Notes under the pieces: generated by a model
The model's input: the letters and a program-made list of their open reading frames with translations, nothing else
Database searches by the model: none
What the model was told of the DNA's origin: nothing
Shown: piece by piece, positions 35,261 to 44,271 of the stretch
Layout: each line of letters opens with the position of its first letter
Numbering within the stretch: position 1 is the first letter of the stretch
Origin: an uncultured Opitutia bacterium
Lineage (GTDB): Bacteria > Verrucomicrobiota > Verrucomicrobiia > Opitutales > Opitutaceae
NCBI GenBank assembly: GCA_903862955.1
Contig: CAIPAH010000022.1
Location: 124,001 to 188,000 of the forward strand
Length of the DNA stretch: 64,000 nt
Direction: 5' to 3'
Translations under genes and position numbers: made by a program

Positions 35261-36016
35261 ATGCTGATTGACACCAACGCCAACCTCGGCCCGTGGCCGT
35301 TCACGCCCGTCCCCGACCGTCCTGCGCGCGCCTTCGCCGCCCACCTTGCGGCCAATGGCATCCGCCGCGCGCTCGTGTCGCACCTCGGCGCCGTCTTCCT
35401 GCCCGACCCGATGCCGGCCAACCGCCAGCTCTTCGCCGCCGTCCGCCGCACGCCCGCCCTGCTGCCGGTGCCGATCCTGAATCCCGCGCTGCGCACCTGG
35501 CCCGAGCAGCTCGCCGAGTGCCGCGCCGCCGCCCCCCTCCGCGCCGTCAAGCTGCTGCCCAACTACCACAACTATAATCTGCGGGCGGCCCACCTCACCG
35601 AATTCATGGCCGCGCTCGCCGCCGCCAAGCTGCGGCTCGTGCTCAATGTCCGCCTCGAGGACGAGCGCCACAAGTATTTCGCGATGCGCCTCAAGGGCGT
35701 GCCGGTGAAGCAGCTCGCGCAGTTCCTCGAGCGTTTCCCCAAGCACCACGTCCTCTTCACCGGCATCTACAAGGGCGAGGTCGAGCAGCTCGCACCCAAG
35801 CACGAAAACTTCTCCGTCGAGATCTCCTTCTGCGAGACCACGAACTGCCTCGAGCTGATGCTCCCCAAGTTTCCCGCCCGCCGGCTCATGCTCGGCACGT
35901 GCACGCCCCTGCTTTCCACCCGCGGCGAGGTCGACAAGCTCCGCGGCGCCCACATCCCCGCGCGCGCCAAGGAGCTGATCGGCTCCACCAACGCCCAGCG
36001 CTTCTTCGGCCTCTGA
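35261..36016 (+). CDS. Degenerate Amidohydrolase_2 family protein (HxH changed to NxN)
   Basis: The 251-residue protein keeps the fold pattern of its neighbour but has lost every metal ligand. The opening reads MLIDTNANLGPWPF, where the two His are Asn; the next three sites read LNVRLED, LFTGIYKG and LGTCTP instead of LQHSW, MAHLTG and YGSDLP. It is almost certainly inactive as a hydrolase. Its coupling to the intact gene suggests a heteromeric partner. A palindromic element follows. Confidence 0.8.
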   Translation: MLIDTNANLGPWPFTPVPDRPARAFAAHLAANGIRRALVSHLGAVFLPDPMPANRQLFAAVRRTPALLPVPILNPALRTWPEQLAECRAAAPLRAVKLLPNYHNYNLRAAHLTEFMAALAAAKLRLVLNVRLEDERHKYFAMRLKGVPVKQLAQFLERFPKHHVLFTGIYKGEVEQLAPKHENFSVEISFCETTNCLELMLPKFPARRLMLGTCTPLLSTRGEVDKLRGAHIPARAKELIGSTNAQRFFGL

Positions 36017-36022
36017 GTTTCC

Positions 36023-36114
36023 CCCGCGAATCCTGCGAATGGGCGCGAATCCCCGGAAACATTTAAGCTCAGCGAATTGAAGCCCATTCGCGCCACTTCG
36101 CGAAATTCGCGGGC
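36023..36114. repeat. Loose palindrome, CGCGAAT-word type
   Basis: The left arm CCCGCGAATCCTGCGAATGG is mirrored by the right arm (reverse complement TGCCCGCGAATTTCGCGAAG). The interior is about 30 bases. It fills the gap between the degenerate amidohydrolase and the aminotransferase. Confidence 0.82.
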
Positions 36115-36138
36115 AACTCCACCCCCTCCTCATTTTCC

Positions 36139-37362
36139 ATGAGCACCGCCGCCCCGTCCGCCACCAAGCCTATCGTCGACGAACCCGTGCCGCTCCCCCA
36201 GCGCTGGGGCGCCGCCGAGCTCGCCCGACTCACCGAAATGGTGAAGCAGCCGTCGCTGTTTTACTGGAAGGGCCCGCAGACCACCGCGCTGCTCGGGGAA
36301 TTCCGGAAGCATTACCCGCTGAAATACGCCTTCCCCTGCTCCTCCGGCACCGCCTCGCTCCACATCGCCGTCGCCACGCTGAAGCTGCGCCCGGGCGACG
36401 AGGTCATCACCGCGCCCATCACCGACATGGGTTCCGTCATCGGCATCCTCTACCAGCAGGGCGTGCCGGTCTTCGCCGATCTCGACCCGCATTCCTACAA
36501 CCTCGATCCCGCCGACGTCCGCCGGAAGATCACGGCGAAAACCCGCGCGATCATGGCCGTGCACCTCGCCGGCAACGCCGCGGATCTCACTGCCCTCTCC
36601 GCGATCGCCCGCGAGCACAACCTCATCCTCATCGAGGACTGCGCGCAGTCCTGGGGCGCAAAGCACCGCGGCACGCCTGTCGGCCTCGTCGGCGATTTCG
36701 GCTGCTACTCGCTCAACGATTTCAAGCACATCGCCTGCGGCGACGGCGGCATCGTCGCCACCAACAGCGAGCATTACGGCCCCGGTCTCTCGAAGTGGGG
36801 CGACAAGTCCTACGACCGCGTCGCCGGTGGACGCGAGGTCGAGGAACTCGCGCCCAATTACCGCATCAGCGAGCCGCAGGCCGCCGTCGCCGCCGCCCAG
36901 CTCACCAAGCTCAACGATATCGTTTCGCGCCGCCACCACATCGGGGAGTTGCTCACCTCCCGCCTCGCCGGCGCCCCGGGCGTGATCCCGCCCGCCACCG
37001 CGAAGGGCGACTATCACAGCTACTGGTTCTACATGGTTCGCCTGGAACTCGCCTGCTACTCCGTCCCCCGCGCCGAGCTTTGCACCGCCCTCAACGCCGA
37101 GGGCGTCGCCGTCGGCGCCGGCTACATCCCGCGTCCCGTGTATGCCTATCCGGTCTTCAAGAATCACAATTTCTTCGGCGGCGCCTGGCCCGTCCGCGAT
37201 TTCGGGCTGACCAAAATGGACTACCGCCAGGTCAAGTGCCCCGTCGCCGAGGCCATCCTGGACGACTGCCTCGTCTTCAAGATCACCGAGGCCATGTCCG
37301 ACGCCTACGTCGAGAAAGTCGCCCGCGCCGTCACCACCGTGACGAAGCGCCTGGCGAAGTAG
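36139..37362 (+). CDS. DegT/DnrJ/EryC1/StrS family PLP-dependent aminotransferase
   Basis: The 407-residue protein has the fold-type I sugar aminotransferase pattern: FPCSSGTASLHIAVATL, EDCAQSWGAKHRG and the PLP Lys in YSLNDFKHIACGDGG. These enzymes put an amino group on a keto sugar or cyclitol. No nucleotide-sugar genes are adjacent, and the neighbours are catabolic, so it may also run in a degradative sense, for example on an amino-cyclitol or keto-inositol. A second family member lies at 51121-52374. Confidence 0.9.
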   Translation: MSTAAPSATKPIVDEPVPLPQRWGAAELARLTEMVKQPSLFYWKGPQTTALLGEFRKHYPLKYAFPCSSGTASLHIAVATLKLRPGDEVITAPITDMGSVIGILYQQGVPVFADLDPHSYNLDPADVRRKITAKTRAIMAVHLAGNAADLTALSAIAREHNLILIEDCAQSWGAKHRGTPVGLVGDFGCYSLNDFKHIACGDGGIVATNSEHYGPGLSKWGDKSYDRVAGGREVEELAPNYRISEPQAAVAAAQLTKLNDIVSRRHHIGELLTSRLAGAPGVIPPATAKGDYHSYWFYMVRLELACYSVPRAELCTALNAEGVAVGAGYIPRPVYAYPVFKNHNFFGGAWPVRDFGLTKMDYRQVKCPVAEAILDDCLVFKITEAMSDAYVEKVARAVTTVTKRLAK

Positions 37363-37451
37363 GAGGCGAAGCCTCCCAAGCCGTCGGGGCGCAGTCTCAC
37401 TGCACCCACCTTGGGGCATCCCACCCAGCGTAACCGGAAAAATCGTTGCCA

Positions 37452-37506
37452 AGCCGGAAGCCAGGAAACCAAGAAAGTTCCGTTCCTGGATTCCTGGCTT
37501 CCGGCT
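37452..37506. repeat. Loose palindrome, CCAGGAA-word type
   Basis: AGCCGGAAGCCAGGAAACCA faces a right arm whose reverse complement is AGCCGGAAGCCAGGAATCCA, with a short interior, followed by seven A. It lies in the 255-base gap before the GH38 gene; no other feature is visible in that gap. A half copy occurs at 40144-40165. Confidence 0.8.
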
Positions 37507-37617
37507 AAAAAAATCCTTCTCCCTGTCATCTGCCGCAACCAGCTTGCCGTCACCCTCCCGCTTCCTCCAAGTCTCATTCGACCGCCCCGTTCCCCGCGTT
37601 ACCCTCTCCCCATTTCA

Positions 37618-39768
37618 ATGCGCACGATCCACATCGTCTTCAATGCCCACATCGATCCTGTCTGGCTCTGGCCGTGGACGGCCGGCGTCGATGAGGCCCT
37701 CAACACGTGTTACACGATGTGCAACACGCTCGACCGTCACCCCGACATCATCTTCACGCGGGGCGAGGCCTGGGTCTACGAGCAGGTGCGCCGCCACGAT
37801 CCCGCACTGTTCAAGCGCATCAAGGCCCACATCCGCGCCGGCCGCTGGTCCGTCGTCGGCGGCTGGTGGATCCAGCCCGATTGCAACCTCCCCAGCGCCG
37901 AAAACATGGCGAAGCAGATCGAGATCGGCCGCGACTGGTTCAAGCAGCACCTCGGGCTCTTCCCCAAGATCGGCTACAACGTCGACTCTTTCGGCCACAC
38001 CGCCGCGCTCCCTGACATCCTCTCCGCCCACGGCCAGCACAGCTACGTGATGATGCGCCCCATGGCCCACGAGACGAAGCTGCCCGCGAACATCTTCCGC
38101 TGGCGCGGCCGCCCCGGTGGCAAGATCGTGAACACCTTCCGCATTTCCTACGGCTACGCCACGATCTTCCCGCCCAACCTCGAGTGGGTCGAGTCGTCGC
38201 TCCAGCCGCTTCCCGCCAACGTGAATCACACGATGTGCTTCCTCGGCGTCGGCGACCACGGCGGCGGTCCCAACGAGCACATGATCGAGTGGGTCCGCGC
38301 GAACCGCGACGCCATCCCCGACGCCCGCATGGAATTCTCCTCGCCCGAGCGCTTCTTCCGCGCGCTGCAGCCCGAGCTGAAACACCTCCCGCTCGTCACC
38401 GGCGAGCTGCAGATGCACGCCATCGGTTGCTACACCGGCCACCGTCCCGTGAAACTCGGCGTCCGCCGCGCCGAGAACATGCTGGCCCTCGCCGGTCGCG
38501 CCCTCGCCCATGTCCCGCCCGCCGCCCGCCGCGCTCCCCAATCCGCGCTCGCCGAGTCGTGGCGCACGCTCTGCTTCAACTCCTTCCATGATACGCTCGG
38601 CGGCAGTTGCACGCCCAGCGCCGCCCGCGCCGCGGACGACCAGCTCGCCGGCGCCAAGGCCGCCGCCGAGACCGTGCTCAGCGAGGCGTTCCGCCAGAAG
38701 GCCCACGCCCTCCCCGCCGACCAACGGCAGCGCCTCGTCCTCGCGAATTACTCGGGCGCAAAATTCTCCGACTTCATCGAGCACGAGCCGTGGCTCGAGT
38801 GGACGCATTGGAAACCCGACTGGTGTCTGCTCAACGAGAAGAACCAGCTCGTGCCGCACCAAATCATCGAGCCCGAGACGCTCATGCCCGACACGGTGCG
38901 TATCCTGTTCCCCGCCACGATCGACGCCGGCAAGTTCCACACGGTCCGCATCGCGCGCAACGCTGCTGGCAAGGTCGCGAAACTCAAGGGCGCGGCTCCC
39001 GACTTCACGTTGGCCGTCGACGCCACCGGGCAAGGCACGCTCACTCCCGCAGCCGGCCCAGCCTGTGCGCTGCCTGAGCTGAAGCTCATCGAGGAAAAGT
39101 CTGACACGTGGTCCCATGGACTCGACCGCTTTGGCGGCCCGCAGCTCGACCACGCGCATTGGAGCGCGCCCATGCAGGTTGAGAATGGACCGATTCGCAC
39201 GGCGTGGCGCGTCGACGGCACCATCGGCTCCAGCCGCATCTGCGCCGACTGGCGCCGCTACCTCGGCCAGGCTTTCTACGAGCTCCGCCTGCGCGTCACC
39301 TGGCACGAGCACCACAAGCTCCTCCGGCTCTCGTGGACGCCCGGCGCCGGCATCGCGTCGCGCGACGACGGCATTTCCGGCGGCGGCCTCCCGCGCGCCA
39401 GTGACGGCCGCGAGCTGCCCCTCCGCGACCGCTCGCTGCTGCTGCTCGATAACGGTACCCGCGCCGGCCTCGTGGCGCCGGAAATCTTCGCCCTCAGCGG
39501 CGACCCATCCGCGGTGCATCTCACCCTGCTGCGCTCCTGCCCGTTCGCGCACCACGACCCGAAAATCCTGCCCGAGAAGCTCGAACACTACGCCTGGCAG
39601 GATCAGGGCGAGCACACCTTCCTGTTCCGCTACTTCCCCGCGGGCAAGATCACCGCCAAGGAACTCGACCGTCACGCCCTCCTGCTCCAGCAACGCCCCG
39701 TCATCGCCGACCTCACCCGCGGCATGCCCGAGCGCCCCTACAAGGACGAGCCATCCTGGCCGTCGTGA
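37618..39768 (+). CDS. Alpha-mannosidase, glycoside hydrolase family 38
   Basis: The MRTIHIVFNAHIDPVWLW start gives 716 residues; the ORF-track extension upstream spans a palindrome and is not coding. The zinc-site HxD is in NAHIDPVWLWPW and the nucleophile Asp123 in GYNVDSFGHTAALPDIL, where the second ligand also lies. GWWIQPDCNLPS lines the pocket. It is shorter than most GH38 proteins (800-1000), mainly in the C-terminal beta domains. It has no signal peptide and should act on imported mannose-containing oligosaccharides. Confidence 0.94.
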   Translation: MRTIHIVFNAHIDPVWLWPWTAGVDEALNTCYTMCNTLDRHPDIIFTRGEAWVYEQVRRHDPALFKRIKAHIRAGRWSVVGGWWIQPDCNLPSAENMAKQIEIGRDWFKQHLGLFPKIGYNVDSFGHTAALPDILSAHGQHSYVMMRPMAHETKLPANIFRWRGRPGGKIVNTFRISYGYATIFPPNLEWVESSLQPLPANVNHTMCFLGVGDHGGGPNEHMIEWVRANRDAIPDARMEFSSPERFFRALQPELKHLPLVTGELQMHAIGCYTGHRPVKLGVRRAENMLALAGRALAHVPPAARRAPQSALAESWRTLCFNSFHDTLGGSCTPSAARAADDQLAGAKAAAETVLSEAFRQKAHALPADQRQRLVLANYSGAKFSDFIEHEPWLEWTHWKPDWCLLNEKNQLVPHQIIEPETLMPDTVRILFPATIDAGKFHTVRIARNAAGKVAKLKGAAPDFTLAVDATGQGTLTPAAGPACALPELKLIEEKSDTWSHGLDRFGGPQLDHAHWSAPMQVENGPIRTAWRVDGTIGSSRICADWRRYLGQAFYELRLRVTWHEHHKLLRLSWTPGAGIASRDDGISGGGLPRASDGRELPLRDRSLLLLDNGTRAGLVAPEIFALSGDPSAVHLTLLRSCPFAHHDPKILPEKLEHYAWQDQGEHTFLFRYFPAGKITAKELDRHALLLQQRPVIADLTRGMPERPYKDEPSWPS

Positions 39769-39792
39769 TCACGGAATTTCGGGCCCAATCCA

Positions 39793-39859
39793 ATCGCGAA
39801 AACGCGAAAACACGAAACCTGACTCTTTGTCTTTTTAGCGATTTCGCGCTTTCGCGGTA
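39793..39859. repeat. Loose palindrome, CGCGAAA-word type
   Basis: ATCGCGAAAACGCGAAAACA faces a right arm with reverse complement ACCGCGAAAGCGCGAAATCG. The interior includes CTTTGTCTTTTT, so it could also end transcription of the GH38 gene. Confidence 0.8.
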
Positions 39860-39878
39860 AAAATTCAGACTTCTCCAC

Positions 39879-40139
39879 ATGGAACTCACCCAAATCGCCG
39901 AAAAGTTCAGCCTCACCCAGTCCAACGTCCCCGGCTCCGTGTTCAAGGACCTGAACCTCGCGGCCGCCCAGTTCAGCGACATCAACCTTTCCGACAGCCG
40001 GTTCGACGACATCAATTTCACCGGCACGCGGATCACCAACGTCAACCTCACCAATGTCGACATCCGCGACTGCAACATCGCCGGCCTCCGCATCGACGGC
40101 GTCCTTATCACCGACCTCCTGAATTCCCGCAAAGCGTGA
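39879..40139 (+). CDS. Small pentapeptide-repeat protein
   Basis: An 86-residue protein almost wholly built of A(D/N)LxN-type repeats (FKDLNLAAAQFSDINLSDS, FDDINFTGTRITNVNL), which fold into a right-handed quadrilateral helix. Longer members such as Qnr and MfpA mimic DNA; this one is short and its role is unknown. It lies between the GH38 and PhyH genes, with a palindrome before it. Confidence 0.85.
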   Translation: MELTQIAEKFSLTQSNVPGSVFKDLNLAAAQFSDINLSDSRFDDINFTGTRITNVNLTNVDIRDCNIAGLRIDGVLITDLLNSRKA

Positions 40140-40143
40140 TTCC

Positions 40144-40165
40144 GATTCTTGGCTTCCTGGCTTCC
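40144..40165. repeat. Half element of the CCAGGAA palindrome
   Basis: GATTCTTGGCTTCCTGGCTT resembles the right arm of the element at 37452-37506 (GGATTCCTGGCTTCCGGCT) but has no left arm nearby. Confidence 0.55.
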
Positions 40166-40184
40166 CCTTAACACAACTCCTCCC

Positions 40185-40976
40185 GTGTCCGTCATCCTTC
40201 CCACTCCCGAGCTGCTCGCGCAATTCAACCGCGACGGTTTCCTCGTGTTGCCCGATATGCTCTCGCCGGCTGAGGTCGCCACCCTCCGGACGGGAATCGA
40301 GCGGGCGTTCGCCACGCCCTCGGCCGAGGCAGAGCTCTACCACATGTCCGACATGTGGCGGCCCAAGATGTTTGAGTATGGCGAGGAGTTCGAGGCGCTC
40401 ATCGACCACCCCGGCATCGCGGATTTCGCCGAGGCCGTGCTGGGCAAGGACTGCCACATGATCGCCGAGACCGGCCTGCGGACGACGCCCGGCCGGACCT
40501 TCACGGGCTGGCACGTGGACGATGCCGTGCGTTTTCCGCTGCCGCCGGGCGTCACGCTGGATCCGCGCATTCCGATGCCGACCTACCTCATCAACATGAA
40601 TTATTACCTGTGTGATGTGGACGAGGAACTCGGCCCCACGCAGTTCATCCCGGGCAGCCATCGCGCGGGTCGCAGCCCGGAGCCGGAAGACAACGACGCC
40701 AACGGGAATCCCACATGGGAAGGTCGCGGCCTCGTCAGCGCACCGGGCAAGGCCGGCACGCTCGTGCTCTGGAACGACCAGACGTGGCACCGCGGCGGGC
40801 CCAATCTCTCGAAAGGCCGCATCCGTTGGGTCGTCCAGACTCCCTTTGCCCGCCGCTGGGTCTCGCTGCGCTACTGGCCGCACGTCAATTACCACATGCC
40901 CGAAGCCGTCATTGCGCGCGCCAACCCGCGCCGCAAACGCCTGCTCGGCTTCCACCCGCCCGGAGCCTACGGCTGA
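40185..40976 (+). CDS. Phytanoyl-CoA dioxygenase (PhyH) family, Fe(II)/2-oxoglutarate oxygenase
   Basis: With the GTG start at 40185 the protein has 263 residues; the TTG used in the ORF track begins inside the half repeat. The iron facial triad is visible as HxD in TGWHVDDAVRF and the distal His in DQTWHRGGPN, with the later Arg (SKGRIRWVVQ) fit to bind 2-oxoglutarate. FIPGSHRAG is the usual PhyH strand motif. It hydroxylates a small molecule in the cytoplasm. The GNAT gene follows six bases later, so the two are probably an operon. Confidence 0.9.
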   Translation: MSVILPTPELLAQFNRDGFLVLPDMLSPAEVATLRTGIERAFATPSAEAELYHMSDMWRPKMFEYGEEFEALIDHPGIADFAEAVLGKDCHMIAETGLRTTPGRTFTGWHVDDAVRFPLPPGVTLDPRIPMPTYLINMNYYLCDVDEELGPTQFIPGSHRAGRSPEPEDNDANGNPTWEGRGLVSAPGKAGTLVLWNDQTWHRGGPNLSKGRIRWVVQTPFARRWVSLRYWPHVNYHMPEAVIARANPRRKRLLGFHPPGAYG

Positions 40977-40982
40977 GCCCGG

Positions 40983-41477
40983 ATGAAACTCATCGTCCCC
41001 ACCCTCGAGGAATTGCGTGAGGCCCAGCGCACCGGCCCCGCCGCCTGGCGCGCGTCGGGGCGGCATTGTGATGATGACGCCGCGCCACCACCCATCGTCC
41101 TGCAACGCTCGCTGGAGAACATTGCCGCCCACCCGACCCACGCGAATTGGTTTCTGCCCCGGCTGTTCTGGGCGGAGGAGCCCGTCGCCATCGTGGGCTC
41201 GGGCCGGTTCAAAACCACGCCCGACCATGCTGACGGCGTCGAGATCGGCTACGGCATCGGCTCCCGCCACCAAGGCCACGGCTACGCCACCGCCGGCGTG
41301 TGCCTCATGATCGCCGAAGCGTTCACCCGGCCCTCCGTGACCCGAATCTTCGCGATGGTCCGCCCCGACAACCTGCCCTCCATTCGCGTCCTGAAAAAGT
41401 GCGGCTTCCGCCCCGACGGCCAAGTCCCGGATCCCAAGGACGGCCAGCTCCTCCGCTTCCGCCTCTCCCGCGCCTGA
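40983..41477 (+). CDS. GNAT family N-acetyltransferase
   Basis: The 164-residue protein has the acetyl-CoA-binding motif in YGIGSRHQGHGYATAGV (usual RxxGxG/A) and the C-terminal NLPSIRVLKKCGF of the RimJ/RimL-like branch. It acetylates an amine, perhaps a protein N-terminus or a small molecule; the target is unknown. It lies six bases after the PhyH gene. Confidence 0.88.
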   Translation: MKLIVPTLEELREAQRTGPAAWRASGRHCDDDAAPPPIVLQRSLENIAAHPTHANWFLPRLFWAEEPVAIVGSGRFKTTPDHADGVEIGYGIGSRHQGHGYATAGVCLMIAEAFTRPSVTRIFAMVRPDNLPSIRVLKKCGFRPDGQVPDPKDGQLLRFRLSRA

Positions 41478-41488
41478 TCGAAGGTGGG

Positions 41489-41510
41489 CCGGGCGCTCCG
41501 CCGCCCGGCA
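41489..41510 (+). terminator. GC-rich hairpin after the GNAT gene
   Basis: The stem GCCGGGCG/CGCCCGGC with a 6-base loop lies 11 bases after the stop. It lacks a T run, so it may be a weak or Rho-aided terminator. Confidence 0.4.
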
Positions 41511-41625
41511 GGCTCCGCTCTTGTCGCGCGCGGATTATTCAACGCCGTTTTTGTCCGCAGGGGGATTGCCAAGCGCCGGGCGCAATCTTCTCATTCACCC
41601 CGCAGTTGTCGCCCCCAGTTACCCC

Positions 41626-42396
41626 ATGACTCTGAAAAATCGCACGGCCCTCATCATTGGCGGCGGCGCCGGCCTCGGCCGCGCCATTGCCCTCGCCTAC
41701 GCCAAGGAGGGCGCGAAGCTCGCCGTAGCCGACCTCAAGGCCGAGACCGCCCAGGAAACGCTGGCGCTCGCCGGCGTGAAGGACGGCCTCACGCTCGCAA
41801 TGAACATCGGCCAGCCCGCCGAGATCAAGGCCGGCATCAAGGCCGTCACCGACCGCTTCGGCACGCTCGACATCATGGTCAACTGCGCCGCGATCTGCCT
41901 CGTGGACCCGCTTCTCGAGGTCACGCCCGAGCGCTTCGACCAGGTCTTCAACATCAACGCCCGCGGCGCGTTCTTCTGCATGACGGCCGCCGCCGAGGTC
42001 ATGCTCCCGAAAAAATTCGGCCGCATCATCACCATCTCCACGCCCGCCACCCGCCTCGCCGTCTCCAACTTCGCCACCTACGGCGCGAGCAAGGCCGCCG
42101 TCGACAGCTTCACGCGCTCCTGCGCCGTCGCGTGGGCGCCCCACGGCATCACCGTCAACTCCATCGTCCCCGGCCGCATGACCGGCGGCATGGTCGACGC
42201 CCTCGACCGCGACCTCGCCAAGCTCACCGGCCAGGACCTAGCCGCGCTCGCCGAGTCGCGCACGAAGAGCCTGCCCATGCAGCGCCGCGTGGATCCCGCC
42301 GAGGTCGCCAACGCCGCCGTCTGGCTCGCCAGCGACGGCGCCGCCTACGTCACCGCCGAACGCTTCAACTTCACCGGCGCGATGGAGCTCGGCTGA
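41626..42396 (+). CDS. SDR family NAD(P)-dependent oxidoreductase
   Basis: The MTLKNRTALI start gives 256 residues; the upstream extension in the ORF track is not conserved. Classical SDR motifs are GGGAGLGRAIAL (cofactor), NCAAIC and the catalytic YGASKAAVDSF, with a Ser in TISTPAT. It probably oxidises a sugar, polyol or sugar acid and is the first gene of the run up to 48357. The transketolase gene begins 10 bases after its stop. Confidence 0.92.
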   Translation: MTLKNRTALIIGGGAGLGRAIALAYAKEGAKLAVADLKAETAQETLALAGVKDGLTLAMNIGQPAEIKAGIKAVTDRFGTLDIMVNCAAICLVDPLLEVTPERFDQVFNINARGAFFCMTAAAEVMLPKKFGRIITISTPATRLAVSNFATYGASKAAVDSFTRSCAVAWAPHGITVNSIVPGRMTGGMVDALDRDLAKLTGQDLAALAESRTKSLPMQRRVDPAEVANAAVWLASDGAAYVTAERFNFTGAMELG

Positions 42397-42406
42397 ACCA
42401 CTCACC

Positions 42407-43267
42407 ATGTCCGCCGTCGTTTCCGCTCCCGCTTCTACACTCGCGCTCACCCGCGATCCCGCCGCCCTCCGCGCCCGCTCAAAGGCCATGCGCAAGCACG
42501 TGCTCCGCATGGCCGAGATCGTCGGCCAGGGCTATGTCGGCCAGGGACTCGGCATCTCCGACGTGCTCGCCACGGTCTATTTCTCGGAGCTGCGGACGCG
42601 TCCCGCCGAACCCACCTGGCCCGACCGCGACCGTTTCGTCCTCTCCATCGGCCACTACGCGATAGGACTCTACGCCGCGCTCGCCGAGGCGGGAATCATC
42701 CCGGTGGATGAGCTTTCAACCTACGGCGCCGATGGCTCGCGGCTTGAGATGTCGGCGCCCGAAACCACACCCGGCGTCGAGATGACCGGCGGTTCGCTCG
42801 GCCATGGCCTCACGCAATCCGTCGGCATGGCGCTCGGGCTGCGACTCCAGGGCAAGGACGCCCGCGTGTTCAACCTGCTCTCCGACGGCGAATGCCAGGA
42901 AGGCTCCACCTGGGAAGCCGCCCTCGCCGGCGCGCACCACAAACTCGACCACCTCATCGCGATCATCGACTGCAACAACCAGCAGGCTGACGGCGCGCCG
43001 TCCAAGGTCATGGGCATCGAGCCCCTCCACGAGAAGTGGGCCGCGTTCGGCTGGCACACGCAGCGCGTCAGCGGCCACGACTTCCCCGCCTTGCTCGCCG
43101 CGTTCGCCGCCGCCCGCGCCACCCCCGGCAAACCCCACGCCATCGTCGTGGACACGCTCATGGGCAAGGGCGTGAAGGCCTTCGAGGAGCGCGAGAAAAA
43201 CCATTTCATCCGCGTCGCTGCGGACGAATGGGCGATCGCCAACCGCCAGCTGGAGGAGTCCGCATGA
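42407..43267 (+). CDS. Transketolase, N-terminal (TPP-binding) subunit
   Basis: The 286-residue protein is the N-terminal third of transketolase as a separate subunit. It has GHGLTQSVGMALGLRL and the thiamine-diphosphate motif DGECQEGSTWEAALAGAHH followed by DCNNQQ. It transfers a two-carbon ketol unit between sugars together with the next gene product. The stop overlaps the next start (ATGA), as usual for split transketolases. In this setting it may serve a special ketose pathway rather than the central pentose-phosphate route. Confidence 0.94.
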   Translation: MSAVVSAPASTLALTRDPAALRARSKAMRKHVLRMAEIVGQGYVGQGLGISDVLATVYFSELRTRPAEPTWPDRDRFVLSIGHYAIGLYAALAEAGIIPVDELSTYGADGSRLEMSAPETTPGVEMTGGSLGHGLTQSVGMALGLRLQGKDARVFNLLSDGECQEGSTWEAALAGAHHKLDHLIAIIDCNNQQADGAPSKVMGIEPLHEKWAAFGWHTQRVSGHDFPALLAAFAAARATPGKPHAIVVDTLMGKGVKAFEEREKNHFIRVAADEWAIANRQLEESA

Positions 43268-44259
43268 GCACCACCGCCCCCACCAAACCGCGCGGCGTGA
43301 CCGGCACGATCCTCGCCTCCGACGCCGCCGGCGCCACGAAGACCGAAAACGCGCCCTTCGGCCACGCGCTCGTGCGCGCCGCCGAGAAGGACGCCCGCAT
43401 CGTCGGAATGACCGCCGATCTCGGCAAATACACCGACATCCACATTTTCGCGGAGAAATTCCCCGCGCGTTTCTTCCAAATGGGCATGGCGGAGCAGAGC
43501 CTCATCGGCGCCGCCTGCGGCCTCGCGCGCACCGGCCTCGTGCCATTCGCCACGACCTACTGTGTCTTCGCCACGCGCCGCGCCTACGATTTTATCGCCA
43601 TCGGCGCCGCACTCGGCCGCGCCAACGTGAAGATCGTCGCCGGCCTCCCCGGCCTCACCACCGGCTACGGCGGCACACACCAGGGCATCGAGGACCTCGC
43701 GCTCATGCGCAGCATCCCCGGCCTCACCGTGATCGATCCCTGCGACGCCACCGAGACCGCCCAGGCCACTGCCGCCATCGCGCAACACGACGGCCCGGTC
43801 TATATGCGCCTGCTGCGCGGCATCGTGCCCGTGACGCTCGAGCCCGACTACAAATTCGAGATCGGCAAAGCCCGGCTTCTCCGCGACGGCGCTGACGTGG
43901 CCTTCATCAGCACCGGCCTCATGACCACGCGCACCCTCGAGGCCGCCCGCACCCTCGCTGCCAGCGGAGTCAAAGCCGCCGTCCTCCACGTCAGCACGCT
44001 CAAGCCCTTCGACCGCACCGCCGTCGCCACCCTGCTCGCCCGCGTGCCGCGGATCGTCACCGCCGAGAATCACTTCATCACCGGCGGCCTCGCCAGCGCC
44101 GTGGCCGATCTCGCCGTGGACGAGGGCCTGCGCATCCAACTCAAGCGCGTGGGTATCCCCGATTGCTTCTGCGAAAGCGGCTCGCTGCCCTACCTCGCCG
44201 AGCGCTACGGCCTGACCGCGGCCCACCTCGCGTCGGCCGCGCAGGAAATTCTCCGCTAG
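43264..44259 (+). CDS. Transketolase, C-terminal subunit
   Basis: The true start is the ATG in the ATGA overlap at 43264; the product has 331 residues with the pyrimidine-binding domain (DLGKYTDIHIFAEKFPARFF, MGMAEQSLIGAACGLA) and the C-terminal regulatory domain. The Glu of MGMAEQS is the one that activates the TPP cofactor. It forms the active enzyme with the preceding subunit. Confidence 0.94.
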   Translation: MSTTAPTKPRGVTGTILASDAAGATKTENAPFGHALVRAAEKDARIVGMTADLGKYTDIHIFAEKFPARFFQMGMAEQSLIGAACGLARTGLVPFATTYCVFATRRAYDFIAIGAALGRANVKIVAGLPGLTTGYGGTHQGIEDLALMRSIPGLTVIDPCDATETAQATAAIAQHDGPVYMRLLRGIVPVTLEPDYKFEIGKARLLRDGADVAFISTGLMTTRTLEAARTLAASGVKAAVLHVSTLKPFDRTAVATLLARVPRIVTAENHFITGGLASAVADLAVDEGLRIQLKRVGIPDCFCESGSLPYLAERYGLTAAHLASAAQEILR

Positions 44260-44271
44260 TTTCACCGCCCC

